From Calditrichota bacterium (lineage in GTDB: Bacteria > Zhuqueibacterota > Zhuqueibacteria > Zhuqueibacterales > Geothermadaptataceae), in NCBI GenBank assembly GCA_008501545.1, contig QQUM01000781.1, forward strand, positions 1 to 7,386: a stretch of DNA of 7,386 nucleotides, written 5' to 3'. Below, in pieces: positions 1 to 5,730 of the stretch (position 1 is the stretch's first letter; each line of letters begins with the position of its first letter). Position numbers and translations under genes: made by a program. Below the pieces are notes generated by a model that saw only the letters and a list, made by a program, of their open reading frames with translations, made no database searches and had not been told where the DNA came from.

Positions 1-115
1 CTAATCCTTCAAATCCGTCTGCGGCTAATTCAAGGTTAAACTTAGTAATAAACTTACGCCTATATGATTCAAGCATAAATTTATCATCGTCTACGAAGAG
101 TACTTGTCTATTCAT
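1..115 (-). CDS. Response regulator, N-terminal fragment (receiver domain), runs off left edge
   Basis: Only the first 38 codons are in the window. They begin MNRQVLFVDDDKFMLESY, which is the first beta-strand of a CheY-like receiver followed by the acidic triad (Asp9-Asp11) that binds Mg2+ in this family. The phosphorylated Asp and any output domain lie outside the window. The ATG at 115 is supported by a good ribosome binding site, GGAG at 122-125 with a 6-nt spacer. The start overlaps the stop of the upstream HDOD gene by 8 bp (ATGAATAG), which suggests translational coupling and membership of the same operon. A receiver of this style beside an HDOD regulator is often joined to an HD-GYP, HDOD or kinase output module, but that is inference; it could also be a single-domain receiver. 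The receiver call is secure and the full identity is unknown. Confidence 0.85.
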   Translation of the reverse strand, partial: MNRQVLFVDDDKFMLESYRRKFITKFNLELAADGFEGL

Positions 116-1328
116 TCTTTTCTCCAGTACGACTAATATCACGACAGAGCTCACGCCAAAGATCCACTTTGGTCAACAATCCAAGTCCATCTATATATTC
201 ATAGTTTATAGTTGAAATTTTAGTTCTTAAGGAATTTGAATGTAATTCATAATATAGTGCGTCTGCAGTGTGCACAGCGGTAAGCAGGCTGAATTCTAAA
301 TTCAGAATATTTTCCGGGTTATGGTGATAAGCCAAGGCTTCAACAACCGTGTTTGATAATCCCCATAGTCCCAATAAATAAGCACCAATAGCAGCATGCG
401 TACTTTTAAAATGCTTCAATTCCGATTCATGGAGTTGTAATTCTGATTCCTCAGCAAAGTCTATTACTTTATCGTATTGTTCACTATAAATTGTGTATAA
501 GATTAATTTACCCACATCATGCAACATACCGGCTAAAAATGCATGTTCTTGCATTTTTTTATTGCAATTTTGTGCTTGTGCAATCGCCTTTGCATATCTG
601 GCAACAATTAAATTATGACCATTCAGCCATTCTATTGAAAATTTTTTTTGCTGGTGTGTTTTAAAAATGCTGAATATTTTTGTTGAAAGAACCAGTGTTG
701 TAATAATATCGATGCCGAGTAAGTTCACTGCTTGTTCAACAGTAGAAACATGCCGTGGCAAACCAAAGAAAGCAGAATTAACAAGCTGAAGTATTTTTGT
801 CGACAGACCAATATCTGTGGCAATGATTTGGCTAATTCTTCTTAATGACGAATTTGGTGACTTGAGCTCTGTCTTGAGCTTGGTATAAATATGAGGAACA
901 CTGGGGATGACATCCAGTTTTGCAATTAATTTTTGCAGTGACTCATTGCCAAGCAAATCTCGCAGCGCACATGTTCGCTGAATTGTATTAATTAATTCTT
1001 CTGAACGGCAAGGTTTAGCGAGAAACAGGTGACATGGTCCGATTGAATTCATGATCATTTCCTGATTTGAATGTCCTGATAGAATGATTCGAACCATACC
1101 GGGATATTTGTGCAGGACTTCCCCTAAAAGCTGTGCACCATCCATTTTCGGCATTCTCATATCAGCTACAATGACGTCATATTCTTTGTGTTTAAGAATT
1201 TCGAGAGCAGATTCACCATTGTCAGCGAATTTGAACTCCCATTGATCGGGCATTTTGATTAACATTCGACGCAGACTACTTAGACTCTCTTCATCGTCGT
1301 CTACAAAAAGAACTCGTTTATTACCCAT
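108..1328 (-). CDS. Response regulator with HDOD output domain
   Basis: A 406-aa soluble signalling protein. Residues about 5-120 form a CheY-like receiver: acidic cluster Asp10-Asp12, predicted phospho-acceptor Asp56 in VIVADMRMPKMDG, conserved Ser84 (IILSGHS) and Lys105 (FLAKPC). Residues about 135-340 match the HDOD domain, a non-enzymatic relative of HD phosphohydrolases. The entry motif IPSVP is at 141-145, NSAFFGLPRHVSTVEQAV follows at about 184-201, and the HD-like motif GMLHDVGK contains His270-Asp271. His311, His335/His336 (AYHHNP) and Asp356 are also present, so more of the HD metal-ligand pattern survives than in many HDOD proteins. HDOD proteins generally act in signalling rather than as confirmed enzymes. 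The gene starts 23 bp after the kinase stop, so it is very probably its cognate partner, and its end overlaps the next receiver gene. ATG at 1328 has a modest AAGAG-type ribosome binding site. The domain call is strong; the cellular output is unknown. Confidence 0.93.
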   Translation of the reverse strand: MGNKRVLFVDDDEESLSSLRRMLIKMPDQWEFKFADNGESALEILKHKEYDVIVADMRMPKMDGAQLLGEVLHKYPGMVRIILSGHSNQEMIMNSIGPCHLFLAKPCRSEELINTIQRTCALRDLLGNESLQKLIAKLDVIPSVPHIYTKLKTELKSPNSSLRRISQIIATDIGLSTKILQLVNSAFFGLPRHVSTVEQAVNLLGIDIITTLVLSTKIFSIFKTHQQKKFSIEWLNGHNLIVARYAKAIAQAQNCNKKMQEHAFLAGMLHDVGKLILYTIYSEQYDKVIDFAEESELQLHESELKHFKSTHAAIGAYLLGLWGLSNTVVEALAYHHNPENILNLEFSLLTAVHTADALYYELHSNSLRTKISTINYEYIDGLGLLTKVDLWRELCRDISRTGEKNE

Positions 1329-1351
1329 TTCGTCATCTCTTACTTTTAAGT

Positions 1352-3703
1352 TTATTCCTCAAACGGCAAAAATATTTTGAAAATCGTACCTTCACCGGAT
1401 TTTGAATCCACTTCAATTTTACCCTTATGCTTTTCAACGATTACATGATGTGAAATCGCCAAACCTTGACCGGTTCCCTTCCCAACTTCCTTGGTTGTAA
1501 AAAATGGATCAAAAATTTTTGTAATTGTGCTCTTGGGAATACCACAACCATTATCTTGGTTTCGAATTACAGCAGTATCATCTTCTATTGATGTGGTAAT
1601 TTTGATAAGACCTGTGGTTGTTTCCTCGTCATATTTCATCTTTATTGCATGGGCAGCATTAACAATGATATTTAAAAAAACCTGATTTAATTCCCCGGGC
1701 AAACATGGTACAAATGGTAGTGATTCATCATATTCCTTTATTATTTCACAATAATATTTCCATTCGTTGCGTGAAACTGTGATTGTGTTATCCAATGCTT
1801 CATGCAAGTCAATGAAAACTTTATCCTTATCACCAGGATGTGAGAAATCCTTCATCGCTTTTACAATTCTTGCGATACTTTCTACGCCTTTCTGACTTTC
1901 TTCCAGAGCTGTTGGTATGTCATCCATATGAGTTTTTAATCTAACCAGGCGCCCACATAACTTATCGGTTAGTATTTGCAGGTTATTTCTGTCATTTATG
2001 GTTTTGTTTTCAGATAATGCCATAAATTCATTGAAACAATGGTTTATTTCAGTAAAAGCATCGTTTAAATAATCAATATTATAACTTACATACTGCGTTG
2101 GTGTATTTATTTCATGTGCGATTCCCGCCGCTAATTCACCGATAGATTCCAGTTTTTGTGCTTGCATCAATTGTGTTTCCATGTGGATACGTTTTGTAAT
2201 ATCTGTTGCTAATAGCAAGTAACCCCGATGTTCGTTATTTTTATCTAAAACCGGGTAAATTGTAATACCGATATAGCTGTCTTCACCTTTTCTATTTTCG
2301 TACTGAACTTTTTCACTGATGTGACTAACTTCTGTCTTTTCTTTGCAGTTGTTAATGATAGTGAGTATTTCGCTCCAATCCCATTTTATGCCACAATATA
2401 AAAATGGTTTTCCCATCACAGAATCTGCGGCGATGCCAAACATTTTTTCAGCGGTGCTGTTCCATCGATTAATTTTATCATGTTCATCAACGCCAATCAT
2501 AATGGATGAAATAGATGCGAGTAGTTGTTCAGATTCCTTGTAGGATGCATCCAGGATTTCCTGATTGCGTTTCATATCTGTGATGTCGCGAGAAACCATG
2601 ACCACCAGGTCTCCAAAATTATCCCTGGCGGTGACTTTGGAAATCCGTGCTTCATACCATAATCCCGATCCTTGAATATCATATTCAAATGTTCGCGATT
2701 GACCTGTTTTCAAAGTTTGCCGTATATTTTTTTGTAATTTCTCTTTATGCTCTTTCGGAAGGAAATTGTAAATTGATCTACCCTCACAAGACTTGTTTGT
2801 AGGATTTGCAGGATAGTCGGGACAAGTGGACAGGATTTCTTCAATATTATGTTTTTGATTGATCACAAAAACTGTATCCGGGAGGGCATTCACATACGCT
2901 TTCAGTATTTCTTCGCGCCTTTTGTCTTTTGCTTCAGCCTGTTTTTGTCGTGTAATATCAGTCTCAATAAGCAGAATACTTTTACAGGTTCCATTTTCCT
3001 GAATTGGTACAATTTTATTGCTATGCCAACGTATATTTTTATTTTGAATCGAAGATATCTCAAACTGCTCCGGATAACCACTGTGTACTGCCTGTTCCAC
3101 GGCTTTTCGTAAATAGAGAGTATGAACAGGGGAGATAATGTTGTAAATATTACTTCCAAATACCTCTTCCGGTAATTTTCCTAAAATACTTTGATTCGTG
3201 TTAATAATATGACCATGAAGATCAAGCTCCACTATTTTACTAGGAATATTTTTGAGTATTAATGACTGATGTTCTTTTGAATGATTAAGTGTGCTTTCTG
3301 CAAATAACCAGTTCGTAATATCTTTTAGTATATGAATGATTCCACAAATACTGTCACTTTCGTTTTTTTTGTAGGCATATTTTTTTGACCAATAAGATCT
3401 TTCTATCGTTTTAATATTTATGATTTCTGCTTTAGATGAATAAACTGTATTTTTTAAAATATCATCATCCCCTAATTCCAACTGTTCTACGATATCAGCA
3501 GGTAATACATCTCCCAGGATTTTCCCCAGTAACTGGTCAGCCTTTTTTTTAAAAATGTTTTCAGCGGCCTCATTCACTAATATTAGTCGTTTGTTTCTAT
3601 CCTTGATAATGATCGAATCATCTTCGACATTGATAACAGAGTGGAACAAATCCATTTGATCAAACTCATTAATGCATTCATCATACACTATCTGTGCATT
3701 CAT
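1352..3703 (-). CDS. Soluble multi-PAS sensor histidine kinase (HK4-like)
   Basis: A 783-aa kinase with no evident signal peptide or membrane segment, so probably cytosolic. Four PAS-type segments can be seen: about 18-130 (FHSVINVEDDSIIIKDRN), 140-255 (ending LLIETDITRQKQAE), 262-380 (ending VSRDITDMKRN) and 386-508 (ending LLATDITKRIHME). The ends of the last three resemble PAC motifs. The dimerisation/phospho-acceptor domain follows, with His530 in GELAAGIAHEINTPTQYVSYN, a form typical of the HK4 class. It continues in a long helical region to about 625. The ATPase domain has an N box around Asn682 (LNIIVNAAHAI), a G1 box at Asp717 (DNGCGIP), an F box at 731 (FDPFFTTKEVGKG) and a G2 box (GTGQGLAI). 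All key residues are intact, so an active kinase is expected. It heads an operon with the HDOD regulator 23 bp downstream and a second receiver after that. ATG at 3703 has only a weak AGG-type ribosome binding site about 9 nt upstream. The ligands sensed by the PAS domains cannot be told from sequence. Confidence 0.95.
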   Translation of the reverse strand: MNAQIVYDECINEFDQMDLFHSVINVEDDSIIIKDRNKRLILVNEAAENIFKKKADQLLGKILGDVLPADIVEQLELGDDDILKNTVYSSKAEIINIKTIERSYWSKKYAYKKNESDSICGIIHILKDITNWLFAESTLNHSKEHQSLILKNIPSKIVELDLHGHIINTNQSILGKLPEEVFGSNIYNIISPVHTLYLRKAVEQAVHSGYPEQFEISSIQNKNIRWHSNKIVPIQENGTCKSILLIETDITRQKQAEAKDKRREEILKAYVNALPDTVFVINQKHNIEEILSTCPDYPANPTNKSCEGRSIYNFLPKEHKEKLQKNIRQTLKTGQSRTFEYDIQGSGLWYEARISKVTARDNFGDLVVMVSRDITDMKRNQEILDASYKESEQLLASISSIMIGVDEHDKINRWNSTAEKMFGIAADSVMGKPFLYCGIKWDWSEILTIINNCKEKTEVSHISEKVQYENRKGEDSYIGITIYPVLDKNNEHRGYLLLATDITKRIHMETQLMQAQKLESIGELAAGIAHEINTPTQYVSYNIDYLNDAFTEINHCFNEFMALSENKTINDRNNLQILTDKLCGRLVRLKTHMDDIPTALEESQKGVESIARIVKAMKDFSHPGDKDKVFIDLHEALDNTITVSRNEWKYYCEIIKEYDESLPFVPCLPGELNQVFLNIIVNAAHAIKMKYDEETTTGLIKITTSIEDDTAVIRNQDNGCGIPKSTITKIFDPFFTTKEVGKGTGQGLAISHHVIVEKHKGKIEVDSKSGEGTIFKIFLPFEE

Positions 3704-3722
3704 TTTTTAAAACCTGCATATG

Positions 3723-3923
3723 TTAATTTGAATTCATGGTAAAAGTAAGAGTACCTAATGTGTGCTTTGCCGGGCTCGAATCTCTTAAATCTTTATACTC
3801 GCATATCCATAATGATCCAAAAATCATTAGCTCACTATTTTCGAACTCAGCACCAGGAAGTTTGAAATGAAAAAGTGAATTGATACTGAAACGGAATATT
3901 CTCCTTAATATATTTATCGCCAT
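3723..3923 (-). CDS. Hypothetical small protein or gene remnant (66 aa)
   Basis: An open frame of 66 codons lying 19 bp upstream of the kinase start, on the same strand and with operon-like spacing. The protein begins MAINILRRIFRFSINSL and ends GTLTFTMNSN. It has a basic, hydrophobic start and a mixed remainder containing two Cys/Trp-type residues (LWICEY). I do not recognise a family, and there is no clear signal peptide or membrane helix. The ATG at 3923 has AAGG upstream at a long spacing of about 12 nt. A better Shine-Dalgarno (AAGGAG, 3901-3906 on this strand) sits inside the ORF but has no ATG, GTG or TTG at a usable distance. That weakens the case for an intact gene. It may be a short upstream operon member, a decayed gene or a chance ORF. 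Confidence 0.3.
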   Translation of the reverse strand: MAINILRRIFRFSINSLFHFKLPGAEFENSELMIFGSLWICEYKDLRDSSPAKHTLGTLTFTMNSN

Positions 3924-4156
3924 TTTTTTTGATTACCTTGTGGATATCCAAATTAATAAAACACCTGAAAATGAATAGAGCAGCAAATTCATGAAACTCG
4001 AGTTTAAAAAAAGAATACCATTCTCACTTGTTGCAATAATGAAATCAGATATTTCTGCCTGACTGCGTTTATAGATTTTTGATGTGGTAGGGAGGCATTT
4101 TGGAAACACTATTTTTTCGTACTGGAAGTGAATTAGAAGATATTCTGTTTTTAAGC

Positions 4157-4169
4157 GACGCGGAGCGTC
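4157..4169. repeat. Small palindrome just outside the element's left end
   Basis: GACGC, loop GGA, GCGTC: a 5-bp perfect stem that is GC-rich against AT-rich surroundings. It lies 10 bp outside the left terminal inverted repeat. It could be a separate REP fragment or the flank of the insertion target. It is too short to classify. Confidence 0.4.
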
Positions 4170-4179
4170 TTGAGGAGTA

Positions 4180-4197
4180 GGGGCTGTGTCAAAACAT
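4180..4197 (+). repeat. Left terminal inverted repeat
   Basis: GGGGCTGTGTCAAAACAT. It pairs with 4528-4545 at 17 of 18 positions; the only difference is G versus A at the ninth base. Confidence 0.75.
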
Positions 4198-4279
4198 GAA
4201 TCTGTGTTATAAATATACAAATTTATGAATACATGCAGAATCTATATTGTTAATAATCTATCTCGAAGCATCCTGAGTA

Positions 4280-4300
4280 ATCCCGCGCATTTTGCGGGAT
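4280..4300. repeat. Hairpin 1 of the REP-like core
   Basis: ATCCCGC (4280-4286), 7-nt loop, GCGGGAT (4294-4300): a perfect 7-bp stem. Confidence 0.75.
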
Positions 4301-4346
4301 GTATCGAAGGGTGCGTGCTCAGGAATGCACCCGCACCCTTCGATAC
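4301..4346. repeat. Long hairpin of the REP-like core, 15-bp perfect stem
   Basis: GTATCGAAGGGTGCG (4301-4315) is exactly complementary to 4332-4346. The 16-nt loop contains a further TGC/GCA pairing. This is the symmetry centre where the two inverted REP-like half-units meet. Confidence 0.8.
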
Positions 4347-4370
4347 GCCCCGCTTAAAAGCAGCGGGGCT
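4346..4370 (+). repeat. 25-bp direct repeat, copy 1 (hairpin-forming)
   Basis: Begins CGCCCCGCTTAAAAG and ends CAGCGGGGCT. It is identical to 4426-4450. It contains an 8-bp stem GCCCCGCT/AGCGGGGC with a 7-nt loop. Confidence 0.85.
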
Positions 4371-4425
4371 CTGGAGTTTGGCCATTTTATGGCCCATATT
4401 TCTATTGATTTGGCTGATATATTTT

Positions 4426-4450
4426 CGCCCCGCTTAAAAGCAGCGGGGCT
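4426..4450 (+). repeat. 25-bp direct repeat, copy 2 (hairpin-forming)
   Basis: Exact copy of 4346-4370, offset by 80 bp. It is followed by TACTCAAGATGC, which closes the core's outer symmetry. Copy 1 is followed by unrelated sequence, so copy 2 looks like the original and copy 1 may mark an internal duplication or insertion. Confidence 0.85.
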
Positions 4451-4527
4451 ACTCAAGATGCTTATTTATGAAATAAACTAAAATCCTGTTAAGTATACGG
4501 TTTTATGTATTTTTATTCACTACTTTG

Positions 4528-4545
4528 ATGTTTTGATACAGCCCC
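4528..4545 (-). repeat. Right terminal inverted repeat
   Basis: Plus strand ATGTTTTGATACAGCCCC, the reverse complement of the left end apart from one base. It is followed by ATCGC, which does not duplicate the left flank. Confidence 0.75.
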
Positions 4546-4581
4546 ATCGCTCATCTGGAGCATTGCGTGAATTGGAAATTT

Positions 4582-5409
4582 TCAAAAACGTCGCAATCCG
4601 TTCCAGTGCATCTTTTTTCGAATGGGTAATTCAGGGGAAGGCTGTGAAACATCGAGTGGTATCCAGGGCATCCCGGAGGTATTTTGCAAGATATGTAACT
4701 GGCATGCCGGTGTATCACCTTGTGCAAAAAGCGCCATTCGAATGCCTTCGGAATTTTCAACCATGTCAGTGATGAGAACAGCATGACCGCGTGGCCCTCG
4801 TTTAATCAGCATATCGCCAATTGAAACATGCGCCGGAGCAATTTTTTTTAGACCAAAATAATTTGTTTGCGTTCCAGAGTGATAAAAAATTTCCTTCAAA
4901 TAGTCCTCAAATGTATCCCGGGATCGTGCTTGATGCCCGATTTTTTGTAAAGGATATTTATCTTTTGCGCGCACCGGCCGCCAACCTTCCCGCCATTCAT
5001 GCCAGAAGAATTTTGTTTTATCCGGAAGCAGAAAACCTATTTTCTTCTCTTGTCCCGATTGAATGCAGTATTCAGCGAAAAGGCGCTGTAAAATATCCAT
5101 ACATTGTTCCAGCTTTTTCCCTTTTATGTTCAACTGGACAACAGCGGCGACAGTGGTATCAGCGCCATCCTTAACGATCCGGTTTTTATAATCCAGTACT
5201 GGTGATGCAACAGGTTTTACTGGCAGGCTACGCAAAAATGCCGCGAAACTATTGGATCGAACCGGTACTCTGGTGAATCCGTCTGGCGGGGGAAATCTTT
5301 TGGAAAGTCGCTCACCAATTCCAAAAGGGGATGATTCAGTAAGCGTTTGTGCAGGTGAGATTCCGGAGAACGAGCAGAATAGAATGAGGAGTACAAATCT
5401 GTAAAGCAT
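4582..5409 (-). CDS. Exported DUF4846 family protein
   Basis: A 275-aa protein. Residues 1-21 (MLYRFVLLILFCSFSGISPAQ) look like a Sec signal peptide with likely cleavage after Ala20 or Gln21, and there is no lipobox. The mature part matches the DUF4846 pattern as I know it: RFPPPDGFTRV at 39-48, SFAAFLRSLPVKP at 54-66, EQCMDILQRLFAEY at 101-114, DTFEDYLKEIFYHSGT at 165-180, IGDMLI followed by GHAVLITD at 197-215, then LFAQGDTPACQLHILQN at 227-243 and PW at 248-249. The GHAV motif with flanking conserved residues recalls NlpC/P60- or CHAP-like folds, but no catalytic set is established and the function is unknown. ATG at 5409 is chosen because it opens the signal peptide; its ribosome binding site is weak (GAAAAA). 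The gene is divergent from the DUF5989 gene. The repeat element sits just past its stop. Confidence 0.88.
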   Translation of the reverse strand: MLYRFVLLILFCSFSGISPAQTLTESSPFGIGERLSKRFPPPDGFTRVPVRSNSFAAFLRSLPVKPVASPVLDYKNRIVKDGADTTVAAVVQLNIKGKKLEQCMDILQRLFAEYCIQSGQEKKIGFLLPDKTKFFWHEWREGWRPVRAKDKYPLQKIGHQARSRDTFEDYLKEIFYHSGTQTNYFGLKKIAPAHVSIGDMLIKRGPRGHAVLITDMVENSEGIRMALFAQGDTPACQLHILQNTSGMPWIPLDVSQPSPELPIRKKMHWNGLRRF

Positions 5410-5441
5410 ATATTTTTCAAATTATATTTAATTTAGCCGTC

Positions 5442-5450
5442 AGTATAACA
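5442..5450 (-). promoter_or_regulatory. Predicted extended -10 promoter for the DUF4846 gene
   Basis: On the minus strand this reads TGTTATACT, an extended -10 element (TGnTATACT). Transcription would start near 5435, giving a leader of about 25 nt before ATG 5409. No good -35 hexamer is seen at 17 bp. A second AT-rich candidate, TATAAT (5421-5426), would leave almost no leader. Confidence 0.45.
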
Positions 5451-5456
5451 ATTCTC

Positions 5457-5485
5457 TTGCAAAACCCTGTGTATTTCTGTAGAAT
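5457..5485 (+). promoter_or_regulatory. Predicted sigma-70-type promoter for the DUF5989 gene
   Basis: TTGCAA (5457-5462), a 17-bp spacer, then TAGAAT (5480-5485): each hexamer is close to the housekeeping consensus and the spacing is ideal. The predicted start near 5492 gives a leader of about 75 nt before ATG 5566. The -35 box lies only 6 bp from the opposing extended -10, so RNA polymerase binding at the two sites should compete. Confidence 0.6.
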
Positions 5486-5565
5486 GTAGCCAAATAAAGC
5501 GAAGACTCCCCGGGATTTTTCAAGTAATGATGGGAAGTTCAGTCTAAACATATTGTGGAGTGCAG

Positions 5566-5724
5566 ATGGCAAAATGGAGTATTATTGCAGAATTCTGGGC
5601 ATTTATGCGCGAGCGTAAAAAATTCTGGTTAGCACCAATTATCTTTTTTCTCGTACTGCTCGGTGCACTTATTGTGTTTACCCAGGGAAGTGCATTGGCG
5701 CCGTTTATTTACACGCTGTTTTGA
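5566..5724 (+). CDS. DUF5989 family small membrane protein (52 aa)
   Basis: A 52-aa protein, MAKWSIIAEFWAFMRERK at the start and GSALAPFIYTLF at the end. The pattern EFW.FMRERKKFWL.PII followed by a hydrophobic helix and FTQGSALAPFIYTLF is the DUF5989 signature as I know it, and the length is normal for the family. Residues about 21-40 form one transmembrane helix. The preceding RERKK suggests the N terminus stays in the cytoplasm. The ribosome binding site GTGGAG (GGAG at 5557-5560, 5-nt spacer) is strong. DUF5989 genes are often found next to carbamoyltransferase and SxtJ-like genes; here neither neighbour is present in the window and the gene appears to be a single-gene transcript with its own promoter and terminator. 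The function is unknown. Its short length makes it easy for annotation pipelines to miss. Confidence 0.9.
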   Translation: MAKWSIIAEFWAFMRERKKFWLAPIIFFLVLLGALIVFTQGSALAPFIYTLF

Positions 5725-5730
5725 TTGAGA

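Larger units (their letters stand above)
3933..4220 (-). pseudogene. Small ORF (95 aa) whose start lies inside the repeat element; probable remnant or chance ORF
   Basis: An open frame of 95 codons ending 9 bp before the 66-aa ORF. Its first 13-14 codons lie within the left end of the element at 4180-4545; CFDTAP is simply the translated terminal inverted repeat. The next residues (DAPRRLK) read through the small palindrome just outside it. The rest (EYLLIHFQYEKIVFPKC and onward) resembles no family I know. The C-terminal 20 residues, beginning MNLLLYSFSGVLLIW, are hydrophobic enough to form a membrane segment. If this was ever a gene, its original 5' end seems to have been replaced by the element. 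A chance ORF in AT-rich spacer is equally possible. Low confidence in any coding function. Confidence 0.25.
4268..4461. repeat. REP-like composite palindrome (element core)
   Basis: The core is bounded by GCATCCTGAGTA (4268-4279) and TACTCAAGATGC (4450-4461), which are inverted copies matching at 11 of 12 positions. Inside, in order, are: a 7-bp hairpin (4280-4300); a 15-bp perfect stem (4301-4315 with 4332-4346); a GC-rich 8-bp hairpin (4347-4369); a 6-bp hairpin GGCCAT/ATGGCC (4380-4394); and a second copy of the 8-bp hairpin (4427-4449). The arrangement 'CATCCTGAGTA - hairpin - TATCGAAGG' and its mirror 'CCTTCGATA - hairpin - TACTCA.GATG' matches a style of dispersed bacterial intergenic repeat I recall from many genomes. 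Strong secondary structure is expected in either transcript. No poly-T tract follows the hairpins, so they are not classic intrinsic terminators. Confidence 0.75.
4180..4545. mobile_element. MITE-like element with 18-bp terminal inverted repeats, no transposase
   Basis: A 366-bp segment bounded by GGGGCTGTGTCAAAACAT (4180-4197) and, at the right end in inverted orientation, GGGGCTGTATCAAAACAT (4528-4545). These match at 17 of 18 positions, and the match stops sharply inside the ends. The GGGGCTGT.TCAAAAC form resembles the terminal repeats of several DDE insertion-sequence families (an impression from memory, not a database match). The interior holds AT-rich arms and a GC-rich palindromic core, and no credible transposase or passenger gene, so it fits a non-autonomous MITE or an internally deleted insertion sequence. 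I see no convincing target duplication: GAGTA on the left and ATCGC on the right differ. The right end lies 36 bp past the stop of the DUF4846 gene. The left end lies within the 5' part of the 95-aa ORF. Confidence 0.65.

Noticed and set aside
1491..3112. Several 64-87 aa ORFs opposite or out of frame with the kinase
   Set aside because: They are shadows of the conserved PAS and kinase coding sequence, with no supporting start signals or domains.
4347..4369. GC-rich hairpin as an intrinsic terminator
   Set aside because: No T-run follows on either strand; better explained as part of the REP-like core.
4268..4461. CRISPR array
   Set aside because: Only two copies of the 25-bp repeat with one 55-bp gap, embedded in larger palindromes; no regular spacer series and no cas genes.
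4225..4481. Two overlapping plus-strand ORFs (70 and 60 aa) with repeated PRLKAAG
   Set aside because: They are translations of the palindromic core; the repeated peptide comes from the 25-bp DNA repeat. They have no ribosome binding site of note and no family resemblance.
4533..4784. Short ORFs on both strands overlapping the end of the DUF4846 gene
   Set aside because: They lie over a well-supported DUF4846 coding region in other frames and start or end in the element's edge.
4821..5174. 117-aa plus-strand ORF
   Set aside because: Antisense to the conserved centre of the DUF4846 gene; no recognisable domain.
5217..5420. 67-aa minus-strand ORF starting at TTG just upstream of the DUF4846 start
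   Set aside because: Different frame from DUF4846; the DUF4846 frame carries a clear signal peptide and family motifs from ATG 5409.
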